From Dyadobacter flavalbus (GTDB lineage Bacteria; Bacteroidota; Bacteroidia; Cytophagales; Spirosomataceae): DNA of 64,000 nucleotides. The stretch covers positions 1-64,000 of the forward strand of contig NZ_VBSN01000013.1 of the NCBI RefSeq assembly GCF_006149045.1. The letters run 5' to 3'. Shown one piece after another: positions 7,697 to 16,911 of the stretch (position 1 is its first letter; every line of letters starts with the position of its first letter). The position numbers and the translations under genes were made by a program. The notes beneath the pieces were generated by a model. It did not search any database. It saw nothing but the letters and a program-made list of their open reading frames with translations, and had not been told where the DNA came from.

Positions 7697-9361
7697 TTAA
7701 TTATCAGTTATCATCATGGCCCGCATCACATCAATATTCGCTGATGTTGCGGTTGCTGCGTTGGATGCGGTAATCTGTGGGCTGAGAAGAACGCCTGTTG
7801 GTAAGCCGGTCAATGTTCCAGTAGCGATATCACCTGTGTTCAGCCGTTTGATGGTGTAAGACACTGTGGTTCCACCCGGAATGATCGTGAAATTGACATC
7901 GTACACGTCAGTCGTAGCTGTATTAACCGGAAAGTTTGCGCCCAGATCAACAGGAGTGCCAAGCGTAGCGCCAGAGCTTACAACCTTCCAAGTCAAGTCT
8001 CCGGGGTCAGCGTACATGTGGATTCGGTTAATCAATGTAGAAGGATTGACAGTAGCATCCGAGGTGTTACCCATTCCAATTGTGTAACGGTGCCCGGCAT
8101 CATAGGTCTGAATTCCGAACACGCCTTTGAAAGAAAACGGAGCTGCTACCTGAAATTGAGGAAGGCCGATAACGCCGGCAACTGCATTGGCGCTGGTCCC
8201 GCTTGTATAACCGATCCTGCGTGACCTTCCGTAAAGCGAAGCCGTGTTGACGTTCCGAGTCGTAGCCGTTCCCTGCGCGGTCATTGCAAGACCAAGCGTG
8301 TTTATTGTGGTGCTGTTGCCTTGCGGTTCATAGAAAATCTCACGCTTTGCATTAGCAGGAGTTACCGGAGTAACTGCGGCAACTGCGGCATCAACATAAG
8401 CCGTTGTTGCCCTAGTTGCCAGTCCAGTGTTAACCGCATTCACGGAAGGGTATTTGGTTGCACTCGCTGTCAGGTCCGTAGAAAGATTGGCAAGTGTCTG
8501 GTATGTGGTGCCTGCCGTTGAACCAAGCAGGTAACCGGAATCATTTGTCCACTGGCTGATCGCGCCTGATTTATTGGTGAATGTGCTCGTGCTCGACGGT
8601 GTGACATAACCGGCACTTGCGTGGTTGCTCCAGCCAAACGCCGTATTCCAGTTGGTTACATTCGTAGAAGTGATTGCCTTAGCTGCTGCTGAAACAGTCG
8701 GGTCTGTCTCGGTATAGCTGCCGAGCTTTGCATCTAACTGCGTTTGAAGCGAGGAGGTAACACCATCCAGATAACCGAGTTCAGTACTTGACACATTGCC
8801 AAAACTGGTTGTGGATGGAAATATTTGAGTGCCAGTGAACGTGTTTCCTCCTGCAAGATTGGCCTTCAATCCAAGTCCTGTATTGACAGCGTTAACAGAC
8901 GGATACTTTGTTGTACTCGCCGTTAAATCGGTTGACAAGTTGGATAATAGCTGATACGTACTTGCAGCAGTAGAGGAAAGCAGGTAAGCAGGAACACCCG
9001 TAATATTGGCGAAAGCTAATGAGCTGCCCGACGTCAGATATCCGGCCCCGGCATGATTGCCCCATCCGAAAGCAGTGTTCCAGTTTGAAATGTTGGTTGT
9101 TGTAATCGCTTTTACAGCACTTGGCACTGTCGGATCTGTTTCCGGGTTTTGTCCTGCCTGTAATCCTGCAATTTGTGACAATGCCGTTGCTGCATCCGTA
9201 GCCGCTTTACCGGCCAGCTCGTTCACAGCAGTAACAGATGTCCTTATGTTAACGGTCCGAAGTGGATTGACCAGATTTGAATTGATCGTTGTCTGAACAG
9301 AGCTTTGTGTTTGAGCAAAGGCGTAATTAATGCACAGAAGAAATAAGAGTATCTTTTTCAT
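7697..9361 (-). CDS. Fibre-like protein with signal peptide and tandem repeats
   Basis: The 554-aa product starts with a clear Sec signal (MKKILLFLLCINYAFAQ, cut after AQA/FAQ). Two tandem repeats of about 120 residues follow, each with the fibre string NWNTAFGW(G/S)NHA.AGY and ending in LSTDLTAS.TKYPSVNAVNTGL. A short coil with TTAYVDAAVAAV precedes a beta-rich C-terminal head of about 200 residues. Repeats of this type are common in Bacteroidota phage tail fibres and secreted surface proteins. A signal peptide is odd for a virion protein assembled in the cytoplasm. The start overlaps the upstream stop by 4 nt (ATGA). Confidence 0.7.
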   Translation of the reverse strand: MKKILLFLLCINYAFAQTQSSVQTTINSNLVNPLRTVNIRTSVTAVNELAGKAATDAATALSQIAGLQAGQNPETDPTVPSAVKAITTTNISNWNTAFGWGNHAGAGYLTSGSSLAFANITGVPAYLLSSTAASTYQLLSNLSTDLTASTTKYPSVNAVNTGLGLKANLAGGNTFTGTQIFPSTTSFGNVSSTELGYLDGVTSSLQTQLDAKLGSYTETDPTVSAAAKAITSTNVTNWNTAFGWSNHASAGYVTPSSTSTFTNKSGAISQWTNDSGYLLGSTAGTTYQTLANLSTDLTASATKYPSVNAVNTGLATRATTAYVDAAVAAVTPVTPANAKREIFYEPQGNSTTINTLGLAMTAQGTATTRNVNTASLYGRSRRIGYTSGTSANAVAGVIGLPQFQVAAPFSFKGVFGIQTYDAGHRYTIGMGNTSDATVNPSTLINRIHMYADPGDLTWKVVSSGATLGTPVDLGANFPVNTATTDVYDVNFTIIPGGTTVSYTIKRLNTGDIATGTLTGLPTGVLLSPQITASNAATATSANIDVMRAMMITDN

Positions 9362-9882
9362 TGGAAAATGTCAGTTGCTTTGGTGATTAATTGAAGAGCT
9401 TTGACCACGTTTAAGACCTTGTATCGCCGACCTCCTGAGCCGACGATTACCGTTGTTCCATTGTCTGCGCTGTTTATGTCTGAGCTGTCGTAAATGGCCA
9501 GATTGTCGCCTGCAATGTTGTTAATCATGAATACGGTTGGATCGGTTGACGTGAATGTTCTGGCAGTAGCCAGCGTCACGCCTGCACCCATGCCGAGCAT
9601 GCGAAGTATTGGATCAAGGCCGTTTACGCTGGATAGCGCAACGGAGCCGGGAGCCGCTACATTACTGCTTCCGAAAGGCTTTATTTCGATGCCATCAAAC
9701 CAAAACGGCACATCCTCGGCGCCACCGTTTGTTTCGTCGATGTCAACGACATAAATCTTTGGAGTCGCCGAGCTGCGCAGTGAATCAGCCACCATGTCGG
9801 CATAACTTGGTACTCTGAGCGTGCGGACCGGGTTATTCCTGCCGTACAACTGTTGTTTTTGAAATCCTACTGGATCTGCCAT
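9358..9882 (-). CDS. Fibre-adaptor protein with GRNN motif, 174 aa
   Basis: The start MADPVGFQKQQLYGRNN is chosen because it aligns with the start of the gene at 11320-11706 (MGDPFGYQKEQLYGRNN); a longer frame upstream has no such match. The shared region runs over about 75 residues (TLR, (A/E)MVADSLR, VIDIDE/VVDIDE, W(W/F)DGI). The C-terminal part ends with GSGGRRYKVLN, resembling the leader domain of tailspikes. It probably forms part of the baseplate or fibre attachment, or caps the adjacent enzyme. No enzyme motif is seen. Confidence 0.6.
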   Translation of the reverse strand: MADPVGFQKQQLYGRNNPVRTLRVPSYADMVADSLRSSATPKIYVVDIDETNGGAEDVPFWFDGIEIKPFGSSNVAAPGSVALSSVNGLDPILRMLGMGAGVTLATARTFTSTDPTVFMINNIAGDNLAIYDSSDINSADNGTTVIVGSGGRRYKVLNVVKALQLITKATDIFQ

Positions 9883-9895
9883 GATATTGAGAGTA

Positions 9896-11320
9896 TTACA
9901 TGAGAAGTAGATTATTATACATTTGCTGGCCCTTAAACTCGGAGGCATTAGCATCATAGTGCAGTCCATCAAGGAATGTCTGTCGCGAGGACATATCAAT
10001 TGCTTTCAAGAATGGATCGAGAGAATCCACCTGGTTGATAGCAGTATTGATTGCGTTGTAATTCGTGTTTCCTGATACAATTGTCCCGTGAAATATGGGA
10101 AGTGCAGGAGCCTGAAACAATCCACGAAAAAAGCTGAACAGATTGGCTAAGTTGACCGGATAATCTGCCACTGCACCATCGCCTGCTCTATCGGCATCAC
10201 CTTCGCCTTGATCGAAAAGAACAGCCAAAGGATAAAGCCGCAGGCGAGTATTGGTGCAGAATTGTTTAACCGCCGCAATCTTGGCCACCAATTCATTTGT
10301 CATTGATAATTGGCCTGATACGATCAGTTCTGTTTTAGGCTGCCACCTGTAATTGTTATTGCCGGTATTAACCCCTTTCTCGCTGATTGGGACACCGCCA
10401 GCTGATTGCCTTATGGCATATAACTTCTTGCCGGGATTGGCATCCAGCCATGCCTTTGCAAAATAAATGTCAAAGGCGAATGTAGTTGCCGTGTTGTTGA
10501 GTGCGCCGGTATTCACTCCAAGCTGATAAGACTGAAATGCATTTGTGGTCCTGTTCCACATCATGTAATTGTCAATCTTGTTGTTATTGGATGTAAGCCA
10601 TGCAGGAGCATTTGCAACAGGGATTCTGCCATCTGCTCCCGATTGTCCTGCCACAATGATCATTGGCTGAACGTCTGAACCGATAGCTGCTTGTTTTGCT
10701 CCTCTTCTGAATAGCTTGTCTGATTCCGGCGATAAGCTTGCAAACGGATTTGTGTAGTTGTTATACAATCCCTCGGCAACATTCAAGGCAGATTCAACAA
10801 AAGCAGTTTGGCCGTCCTTTGTGGCCTGATCAACCGTTTTTGAATATATTTTAAGGTTGAAATTCTTATGCGAGGAAAAAACAACATGGGTTGCATTTGC
10901 CGGAGGAGTTAAAATAAATCCGGTTAACTGTTGTCCAGCTGCCGGGTTGCTGCCTCCGACAGTTGTTATTTCAGACGAAGAAATATAATTGCCAGTTGCA
11001 ATGCTTGTTGAGGTGTAATAAGCAATCGGAGCAATCGAGCCGCCAAATGTTCCAATGTCAATTTTGATGACGCTGCCGAGATTGCTTAATGGGATTGGCG
11101 CTGTTCTTCTGTAATCTACGCTGCCGCCAGTTAATCCGGTTGACTTGGTGATAAAAGAATTATCAACCAACGTAGGAGTGTATTCGGCAAAGCCTGAAAG
11201 CTCCTGAAATTTAGCAGGAGTTGATTCAACAATAGCTTTGAAAGCGGTTGTGAAATCTTCCTTTGACAGCCCTTTACCATCTGTATCTTTTGCCCTTAAT
11301 TTTTGATCTAATGCACCCAT
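9896..11320 (-). CDS. SGNH/SASA-type carbohydrate esterase on a tail fibre
   Basis: The 474-aa protein has a helical N-terminus (about 1-40), a beta domain (about 45-165) and a C-terminal esterase of the sialate O-acetylesterase (SASA) family. Catalytic landmarks are visible: IIVAGQSGADGR with nucleophile Ser227, the FDQGEGDA block at 370-376, and DGLHYD with Asp451 and His454. Such enzymes remove O-acetyl groups from surface polysaccharides, which would modify a capsule for phage attachment. It has no signal peptide. Its start overlaps the preceding stop by one base (TAATG). The substrate is unknown. Confidence 0.78.
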   Translation of the reverse strand: MGALDQKLRAKDTDGKGLSKEDFTTAFKAIVESTPAKFQELSGFAEYTPTLVDNSFITKSTGLTGGSVDYRRTAPIPLSNLGSVIKIDIGTFGGSIAPIAYYTSTSIATGNYISSSEITTVGGSNPAAGQQLTGFILTPPANATHVVFSSHKNFNLKIYSKTVDQATKDGQTAFVESALNVAEGLYNNYTNPFASLSPESDKLFRRGAKQAAIGSDVQPMIIVAGQSGADGRIPVANAPAWLTSNNNKIDNYMMWNRTTNAFQSYQLGVNTGALNNTATTFAFDIYFAKAWLDANPGKKLYAIRQSAGGVPISEKGVNTGNNNYRWQPKTELIVSGQLSMTNELVAKIAAVKQFCTNTRLRLYPLAVLFDQGEGDADRAGDGAVADYPVNLANLFSFFRGLFQAPALPIFHGTIVSGNTNYNAINTAINQVDSLDPFLKAIDMSSRQTFLDGLHYDANASEFKGQQMYNNLLLM

Positions 11321-11706
11321 TATAAAAGTAAGATTTCTTGAAGTGTAGTCGTATTCCAGTAGTACAAAGCCTTCGCGCCGTTCTGTGTTTCGTCAGCAGC
11401 AACAGGAATAAGCTTTTCACCGGGCAATGTACTTGTGAGGGCAACAGCGGCCGCATAGGTTGGAGCATTGACGAACGGGATGCTTCCAGTTGTTGCTATT
11501 GGTGTAAGCGCTATTCCATCCCACCAGTAAAGCACGTCCTGAGCATTGCCGTTTTCCTCGTCAATATCAATCACATAGAATTTCGGATTGCCCGAGTTCC
11601 GCAGGCTGTCTGCTACCATTTCAGCATGTGTTTGTGTCCTGAGCGTTGTAACTTTATTGTTGCGGCCGTAAAGCTGCTCCTTTTGATAGCCGAATGGATC
11701 TCCCAT
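11320..11706 (-). CDS. Fibre-adaptor protein with GRNN motif, 128 aa
   Basis: This is a paralogue of the gene at 9358-9882, sharing MGDPFGYQKEQLYGRNN, AEMVADSLR and the VIDIDEENG/YWWDGI block. Each copy directly precedes another fibre gene in the operon: this one precedes the esterase. That arrangement suggests an adaptor or chaperone dedicated to the next receptor-binding protein. There is no signal peptide. ACACACT abuts the ATG directly, and the upstream stop overlaps that element. Confidence 0.6.
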   Translation of the reverse strand: MGDPFGYQKEQLYGRNNKVTTLRTQTHAEMVADSLRNSGNPKFYVIDIDEENGNAQDVLYWWDGIALTPIATTGSIPFVNAPTYAAAVALTSTLPGEKLIPVAADETQNGAKALYYWNTTTLQEILLL

Positions 11707-11716
11707 AGTGTGTGTT
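11707..11716 (-). promoter_or_regulatory. ACACACT start element
   Basis: AACACACACT sits immediately before the ATG at 11706, and its first bases overlap the TAA stop of the upstream gene. This is one of the clearest examples. Confidence 0.6.
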
Positions 11717-13937
11717 ATGGTGTTATTGGATCAGGTGAAGTAATCTTGTTGTTTGGTGCGGCTGTTAAGTTGGTTGTTGTAACCCGGATATTGGCGTATT
11801 GAACAGCTAAATTAACCCTCGGAGCAGTAGTTGACGGAACGCCCGGTGATGTATCTGGACTACCAGCCGTGCGATAAATTCCAGACTTCCAATAACCTTT
11901 GTTGGTTTGAGTTACAAAACCTCCAGAGCCATCTGGCTTTAATAGTGACCCTAAATCTAAACCGGTAAGGTTATCTTGTATTTGTTCATTAACCCACCAA
12001 GTAAATTCACCATTCTTTGTTGCTGTGGAACTCGTATTATACTTTACGCGTATAACCATACTATTCCATTGGCCGCGTGGTTTAAGGGTTGCTTTTGTCT
12101 TAAATTGAGTGGCTGTATTAGTAAACTCCCTTATTTGTAGTTGCAATTTATCCTGACCACTGAAATTAAACGCAAATGGAACCGGCCCTTTGTCTGAATC
12201 TGAATTGTGCCATTGACCTAAATAGCAGAAATAATCTGGATTGGAATAGTAAACATCAGGCCCAGGCTCAACCATAAAGGAGTAACTTATGTAATAATAA
12301 GTACCCCCTACACTTGGGAAATCTTTTGTATATCCCTCCGATCTTTCTTTGACTTGGTATTCTCCTTCCTCGTCTCGATCAGGGTTAGTTGCGTCATATT
12401 TCGGGTTCTGAGAGTTCTTTGAAGTTACGTCACTAAGAAAATTATCCCCAGGCTGAAGCTCAACCCGAAACATGGGCCTGTTCCTGTTTGTGACAAAGTT
12501 TAGGCTATATGGCTGGTTTGGCGTTTGTGTTCTCCATACCACTTCACCTATATTATCAGCGTAGTCAAAAGGAACGTCTTTACCGCTTGAAGTGTAAAGG
12601 TCATATTCAGGAAAGTCGCTCACTGGCTTAACAGCATGAAGCATGCCTTGCGAATTCATATAAACATCCCCTGCAATAAGAGGAGGTGTCCCAGCCATTG
12701 CCTCGGCATCTGTCTCGTAAGTAGGAACAGTTACGTTCATAATGTCCGTAATCTTCACCTTTCCTCTTACATGCAGCCTGTAAATAGAATCTACCGGCGT
12801 TGCTCCATTTGGGAATAAGTGAAGGTTTCCGGTATTAGCGCGAAATGCACCTACATTAGCCCCAGATGCCCCCATTTGAAATGTCAAATCAGCATTACCC
12901 GTAGACGGCCCAATAACAACGCTTCCGTTTCTACCAAAGTAGCGGCTATAAATATCCGAAGCTGCGGCACTTGGCGCACCAACTTTACGAGTGAGATTGC
13001 CCGAAAATAATATATCGCCGGATAGATTCGCCCCAGCAATTGTAGGAGGCGCATTAAATGCCCAAGTACCAGTCGTCGTTTTATTACCTGCAATACCAGA
13101 CTGGTCGCCAGTTGTGGTCAGAAAGTTGGTAGAAGACGGTATTGTTGGCGCGCCTGTCAGAACACTGTAAGGAATGCTTGTAAATGTATTAGTTTCATCA
13201 AACGTTTTGCCTGATACAACCGCCGCCCCTGTTGCGCGAAGCACATTCGCCGGAATTCTTGCATCATCGAAAACACCGGAAAGAATACTATTCGCGCTTG
13301 TTGTGGCAAGCGACAATGTACCACCAGCCGTTACACTCACGCCATTGATAACCAACGGCGTAAAAGTTGGCATTTTGCCCGCCAAAGTAGTGGCGAGCGT
13401 TGGCATGGCTGATTCAGCAAGGTCTTTTATTGTATTTGTTAAACCCGAAATCGTTTTGTTGGTAATTGTTGCCGTTCCGGTGTTTCTTGTGATGTTTGAG
13501 CCGATCCGAGCGTCTGCAAAAACACCTGATGTTATTGAAGAAGCATCAGGCGTTGCAAGGCTTATGTTGCCACCACTCTCAATATTAACCAAGTTAATAG
13601 TCGCAAGGCTATTTCGGTTTATTTTGAGCGCCAAGGCATCAGCCTGCGGATAACTGACCGGCTTTTGCAAGTCGGGCGTATTATCGACCAACTCAATACC
13701 TATGACTTTGTTCCGCGCGATTGACTTTACGACTACCGGATTATCAATTGGAACATTCGGGTTAAGTGGCATATAACCCAATGCCGTTGCAATCCTTGTC
13801 GAGGTTAATGGTGCGCCTGTGCTATCGCCGCCTCCGCCACCCTGAAAAATAACTACTCCCCTGCGGCCCCCGCCAATCAGCTGTGCCTCTGCCGTCCACG
13901 ACAAAAGCACCAATAATGATAATAGTATACTTCTCAT
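11715..13937 (-). CDS. Large fibre protein with signal peptide and C-terminal polysaccharide lyase domain
   Basis: The 740-aa product carries a signal peptide (MRSILLSLLVLLSWTAEAQ), a GGGRRG/GGGGGD linker and a long Ser/Thr/Ala-rich beta-repeat stalk (about 40-390) with SGVFADARI / SGVFDDARI repeats. A lyase domain follows (about 465-730): RVELQPGD, VKERSEG, YISYSFMVEPG, YLGQWH, KGYWKSGIYR and YANIRV. It is paralogous to the product of 960-1847. The expected role is binding and depolymerising a host or competitor polysaccharide. As with other genes here, a Sec signal on a fibre is unexpected. It starts 3 nt after the upstream stop. Confidence 0.72.
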   Translation of the reverse strand: MRSILLSLLVLLSWTAEAQLIGGGRRGVVIFQGGGGGDSTGAPLTSTRIATALGYMPLNPNVPIDNPVVVKSIARNKVIGIELVDNTPDLQKPVSYPQADALALKINRNSLATINLVNIESGGNISLATPDASSITSGVFADARIGSNITRNTGTATITNKTISGLTNTIKDLAESAMPTLATTLAGKMPTFTPLVINGVSVTAGGTLSLATTSANSILSGVFDDARIPANVLRATGAAVVSGKTFDETNTFTSIPYSVLTGAPTIPSSTNFLTTTGDQSGIAGNKTTTGTWAFNAPPTIAGANLSGDILFSGNLTRKVGAPSAAASDIYSRYFGRNGSVVIGPSTGNADLTFQMGASGANVGAFRANTGNLHLFPNGATPVDSIYRLHVRGKVKITDIMNVTVPTYETDAEAMAGTPPLIAGDVYMNSQGMLHAVKPVSDFPEYDLYTSSGKDVPFDYADNIGEVVWRTQTPNQPYSLNFVTNRNRPMFRVELQPGDNFLSDVTSKNSQNPKYDATNPDRDEEGEYQVKERSEGYTKDFPSVGGTYYYISYSFMVEPGPDVYYSNPDYFCYLGQWHNSDSDKGPVPFAFNFSGQDKLQLQIREFTNTATQFKTKATLKPRGQWNSMVIRVKYNTSSTATKNGEFTWWVNEQIQDNLTGLDLGSLLKPDGSGGFVTQTNKGYWKSGIYRTAGSPDTSPGVPSTTAPRVNLAVQYANIRVTTTNLTAAPNNKITSPDPITP

Positions 13938-13940
13938 GGC

Positions 13941-14324
13941 TTACAGTCCGTCTATGTCCTGCCCGAAACCGACATAGACGTTGTAGTACACGAATAAAGT
14001 AGGATTGTCAAGGCTCAGCTCGATCAATGCAACCGAGTTCCAGGCATTGACCGAAACAGGAATATTCTGAACCGTATCGCCCTGGTACAGCTTGCCTTTC
14101 ACCATGAAAATTTCGGTATAATTATCCGAAGACTTCGGCACAATCATAATGCTGAATGGCGCGCCTTTCCCTTTTGTGTAGGGCAGGTTCGACTGAACCA
14201 CTTCCTGCATGTCCACGATGCGGGCGGCGTTCATAAGCTGTGTAACATTGCCCTTAAAGCTGACCTGTGCTTCGGCGGTCCAGCCTGCTATTGCCAGCAA
14301 GGCGGCTAAAAACATTTTTTTCAT
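13941..14324 (-). CDS. Small secreted protein in the fibre cluster, 127 aa
   Basis: A signal peptide (MKKMFLAALLAIAGWTAEAQ) precedes a compact beta-rich domain of about 105 residues (VSFKGNVTQLMNAARIVDMQ...). Its signal closely resembles that of the next gene (SWTAEAQ / GWTAEAQ), suggesting copied or exchanged leaders. I do not recognise the domain. It is followed closely by the 740-aa fibre and may be its partner. The start has an ACACACT element 3 nt upstream. Confidence 0.6.
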   Translation of the reverse strand: MKKMFLAALLAIAGWTAEAQVSFKGNVTQLMNAARIVDMQEVVQSNLPYTKGKGAPFSIMIVPKSSDNYTEIFMVKGKLYQGDTVQNIPVSVNAWNSVALIELSLDNPTLFVYYNVYVGFGQDIDGL

Positions 14325-14327
14325 TAC

Positions 14328-14337
14328 AGTGTGTGTT
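14328..14337 (-). promoter_or_regulatory. ACACACT start element
   Basis: AACACACACT is 3 nt before the ATG at 14324. A second short CACACAC tract lies just upstream of it. Confidence 0.55.
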
Positions 14338-14369
14338 GTGTGTGTACTAACTTCTAAACTAACTATGCA

Positions 14370-16889
14370 CTAAACTATTGAAACGGTTACATTTCCGGTT
14401 GGCAAATCAATTGCCGCTGCTGTTGGATTCTTCACTACAAACTTGACGGTGTCCGGCGCTGAAACGTATGCTTGCACAGGATCAAGTCCTGCCAGATCAA
14501 TATCCATGGCTACCTGTACCAACTGACCCATTTTAGCACCTGTAATTGTGCTGCCCGAACTCACGTAAGTTGCGCCAGCGGCTACACTTGGTATGTTGAA
14601 TGGAATTTTGGTTTTGATCGGAAGATTTATTCCAGTGTTAACAAGCGGTGTTGTGATTCCATTGAAAGTATTGTCTTCAATTACCAGATTCACCTTTGGT
14701 CCGTCCATTGTAAACTTCACACCGGTTGTGTTGGTAGCGGCATCCACAATGTCAAAAACATTGCCTCTCACAGTGAGGTTTTGAGCAGTGAACTGATTTG
14801 AATCATTGACGCTGACACCACTTTTTCCGGAAGCAAGTTTTATGAAGTTGTCCAGAATAGCACACTTGAAGGATGAAATAGCCGGATTGTCGAAGTAAAT
14901 ACCGTCTCCATTCAGATTGTTATTCCGAACAACCAGATTGTTGTACGCCTTCATGAAAATGCGGCCATTGATCATATTGCCGGTAACCTCACCGCCTATA
15001 CGCTGCCTTCCTGTTGGCGTAGACAGTTCCAGCGAATTCAGAAATACATTGTTCCGTATATACATCACATTGTCTTCTGTTGCGGTCAGTCCATCCTTAG
15101 GCGTTAATGACTTGACATTCTTGTTGTCTTCTATGTAAAGGCATTTATCCGGATAGTTGTAATTCCTCAGATCGATGCCGGTCCCGTCAAAGTCGTTACC
15201 TTTCACAATGTTCAGTTCGGATGCATAAGGCGTTGCGTTTGGCCTCGTCTTATTGGCTACCTTGATCACATTGTTGGTGAAGATATACTTCTTGATCCAC
15301 GGAATACCGGCGCCATCCGTTGCGGTACTGTCGTAAGCAAAAGCGGAAACAGTAGGATTGTCAAATGTGTTTGTGAAGTTATTGCCATCGTACACCAGCT
15401 GTTCCAAATGCCGTATACCGTCAGGATTGTTCACATTCGAGTGATAAGCACAAGCAAAGAATTTACCGTGCGCCCAGTTGTTTTTTACAATAACCGATCC
15501 GCTGTTGTTGATGGTGTTGTAGCCAACCAGCGTATTTTTGTTGTAGTTGGCCGAGAACACGCTATTGTTTTGAATCGTGAAGTCGCAATTCAATCTTTTG
15601 GTAACGGCACAAACAACCGCGTAACCTGCAAGCGTTTCACTTACCGCCCGGTTGATGTACCGCATGGTGTTATTATTGATATTTGCACTGTGCGCGTTTT
15701 CAATCCAGATTGATGCTTGTGGATTGGAGCATCTGAGCCGCAAATGATCGTGTTCTATGATGTTATCGCTCCCCAGCAAGTAGGTATTCACGGCAAGATC
15801 TTTGGTGTCAGCGCAAATTGAAATCCGGTTGATGTTCAGAAAGTAATTTCCTATCACTTGCATGGTCGGGCCTAAATGGTACACACCATCACCGATATCG
15901 GTAAACCATACCTTGCCGCTTGGATCGTTGTCAAACTTGTACTTTACGCCATCAACATAGAATTCTGGTTTCAGGATGCCGATGTTGGTAATCCTGTTGC
16001 CCATTGTGATCAGGGTTTTAGTATTGCTTGTTGTCTCGATAGCCGTACGGGAAATATCGTCTATGTCGCAGTTGTAAACCCTGAGCATTGCGGCACCATC
16101 TGCGAAAATAGCGCGTCCGTGAAGCTTCTTTACTTCTGAGGCGTAAACCGTAACCGTATTGAACCCCTTTATTTGCAGGCCGAAGCAGTTGTTTACCGTT
16201 CTTGCACTGTTTGGAACATAGATATTGTTAGGGATTTGCTCGTAATCGTCAGTTTCGGTATCGCGGCTTCCCAAAATACGAACGCCGTTGAATGTGATGT
16301 CGCAATCTGCATTTCCTTCGACTCTGAATGCAGACAAGTCATTTCTAACAATGCTTCCATTGGCAGCAATTCCCTTTTTGGTTTTAAGGATGGCGCCCAT
16401 ACCGGTTACCGTCACCCTTTTGATGCCGTCAGCTATCTTTATGGCCGGACTTGCAACGCCGTTGGTGTATGTGGTAGGCATGTTAACAACATAGGAGCTG
16501 TTGCCAAGCGACAGATCACCACCGGCTGTTGCCCAGTAAGAAACGGCTTTCATGAAATTGGTGGTATCGTCTGTAACACCGTCACCTTTGCAACCCCACC
16601 ATTTGACATTGATCTGATTGTCAATTTGCCTTTTGTACCTTTTGTTGTTCTTTACCAGAACCATTACGCCATCCTGAACACTGGTAGTGTCCGAAGGATC
16701 ATAAACGAAAAGCCCTTGCCGGTTTTTCTCGGTCAGATAAAAGCTATCGATGGCAGTATCAAACTTACTTGCAAAATCGGTGATAGTGCCTCTTTGCTCA
16801 TTTGCCGCAACTGCTATATCCCGCGCTTCTTTGGCTTGATCAACCAATTCCTGAAGACCAAGGTCTCCAACTGCTATGAATATTCCCAT
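14370..16889 (-). CDS. Beta-helix tailspike (pectate-lyase-3 fold)
   Basis: The 839-aa protein has an N-terminal helical leader (about 1-60) and a short beta segment ending in NNKRYKRQ. It enters a right-handed beta-helix with the classic INVKWWGCKGDGVTDDT motif at about residue 93. The helix continues for some 600 residues, rich in NN, GN and ASN-ladder strings such as IIEHD and VIEDNTFNG. A small C-terminal beta domain ends it. Such trimeric tailspikes bind and often cleave capsule or LPS glycans. It has no signal peptide, unlike several neighbours. The N-terminal leader resembles the end of the adaptor at 9358-9882. Confidence 0.85.
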   Translation of the reverse strand: MGIFIAVGDLGLQELVDQAKEARDIAVAANEQRGTITDFASKFDTAIDSFYLTEKNRQGLFVYDPSDTTSVQDGVMVLVKNNKRYKRQIDNQINVKWWGCKGDGVTDDTTNFMKAVSYWATAGGDLSLGNSSYVVNMPTTYTNGVASPAIKIADGIKRVTVTGMGAILKTKKGIAANGSIVRNDLSAFRVEGNADCDITFNGVRILGSRDTETDDYEQIPNNIYVPNSARTVNNCFGLQIKGFNTVTVYASEVKKLHGRAIFADGAAMLRVYNCDIDDISRTAIETTSNTKTLITMGNRITNIGILKPEFYVDGVKYKFDNDPSGKVWFTDIGDGVYHLGPTMQVIGNYFLNINRISICADTKDLAVNTYLLGSDNIIEHDHLRLRCSNPQASIWIENAHSANINNNTMRYINRAVSETLAGYAVVCAVTKRLNCDFTIQNNSVFSANYNKNTLVGYNTINNSGSVIVKNNWAHGKFFACAYHSNVNNPDGIRHLEQLVYDGNNFTNTFDNPTVSAFAYDSTATDGAGIPWIKKYIFTNNVIKVANKTRPNATPYASELNIVKGNDFDGTGIDLRNYNYPDKCLYIEDNKNVKSLTPKDGLTATEDNVMYIRNNVFLNSLELSTPTGRQRIGGEVTGNMINGRIFMKAYNNLVVRNNNLNGDGIYFDNPAISSFKCAILDNFIKLASGKSGVSVNDSNQFTAQNLTVRGNVFDIVDAATNTTGVKFTMDGPKVNLVIEDNTFNGITTPLVNTGINLPIKTKIPFNIPSVAAGATYVSSGSTITGAKMGQLVQVAMDIDLAGLDPVQAYVSAPDTVKFVVKNPTAAAIDLPTGNVTVSIV

Positions 16890-16892
16890 TAT

Positions 16893-16902
16893 AGTGTGTG
16901 TT
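16893..16902 (-). promoter_or_regulatory. ACACACT start element
   Basis: AACACACACT lies 3 nt before the tailspike ATG at 16889, within the short gap after the patatin stop codon. Confidence 0.6.
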
Positions 16903-16911
16903 GTGTATTAA

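Noticed and set aside
7697..9361. CRISPR-like or satellite interpretation of the repeats in this gene
   Set aside because: The repeats are in-frame protein repeats of about 120 residues, diverged at the DNA level, as in fibre stalks.
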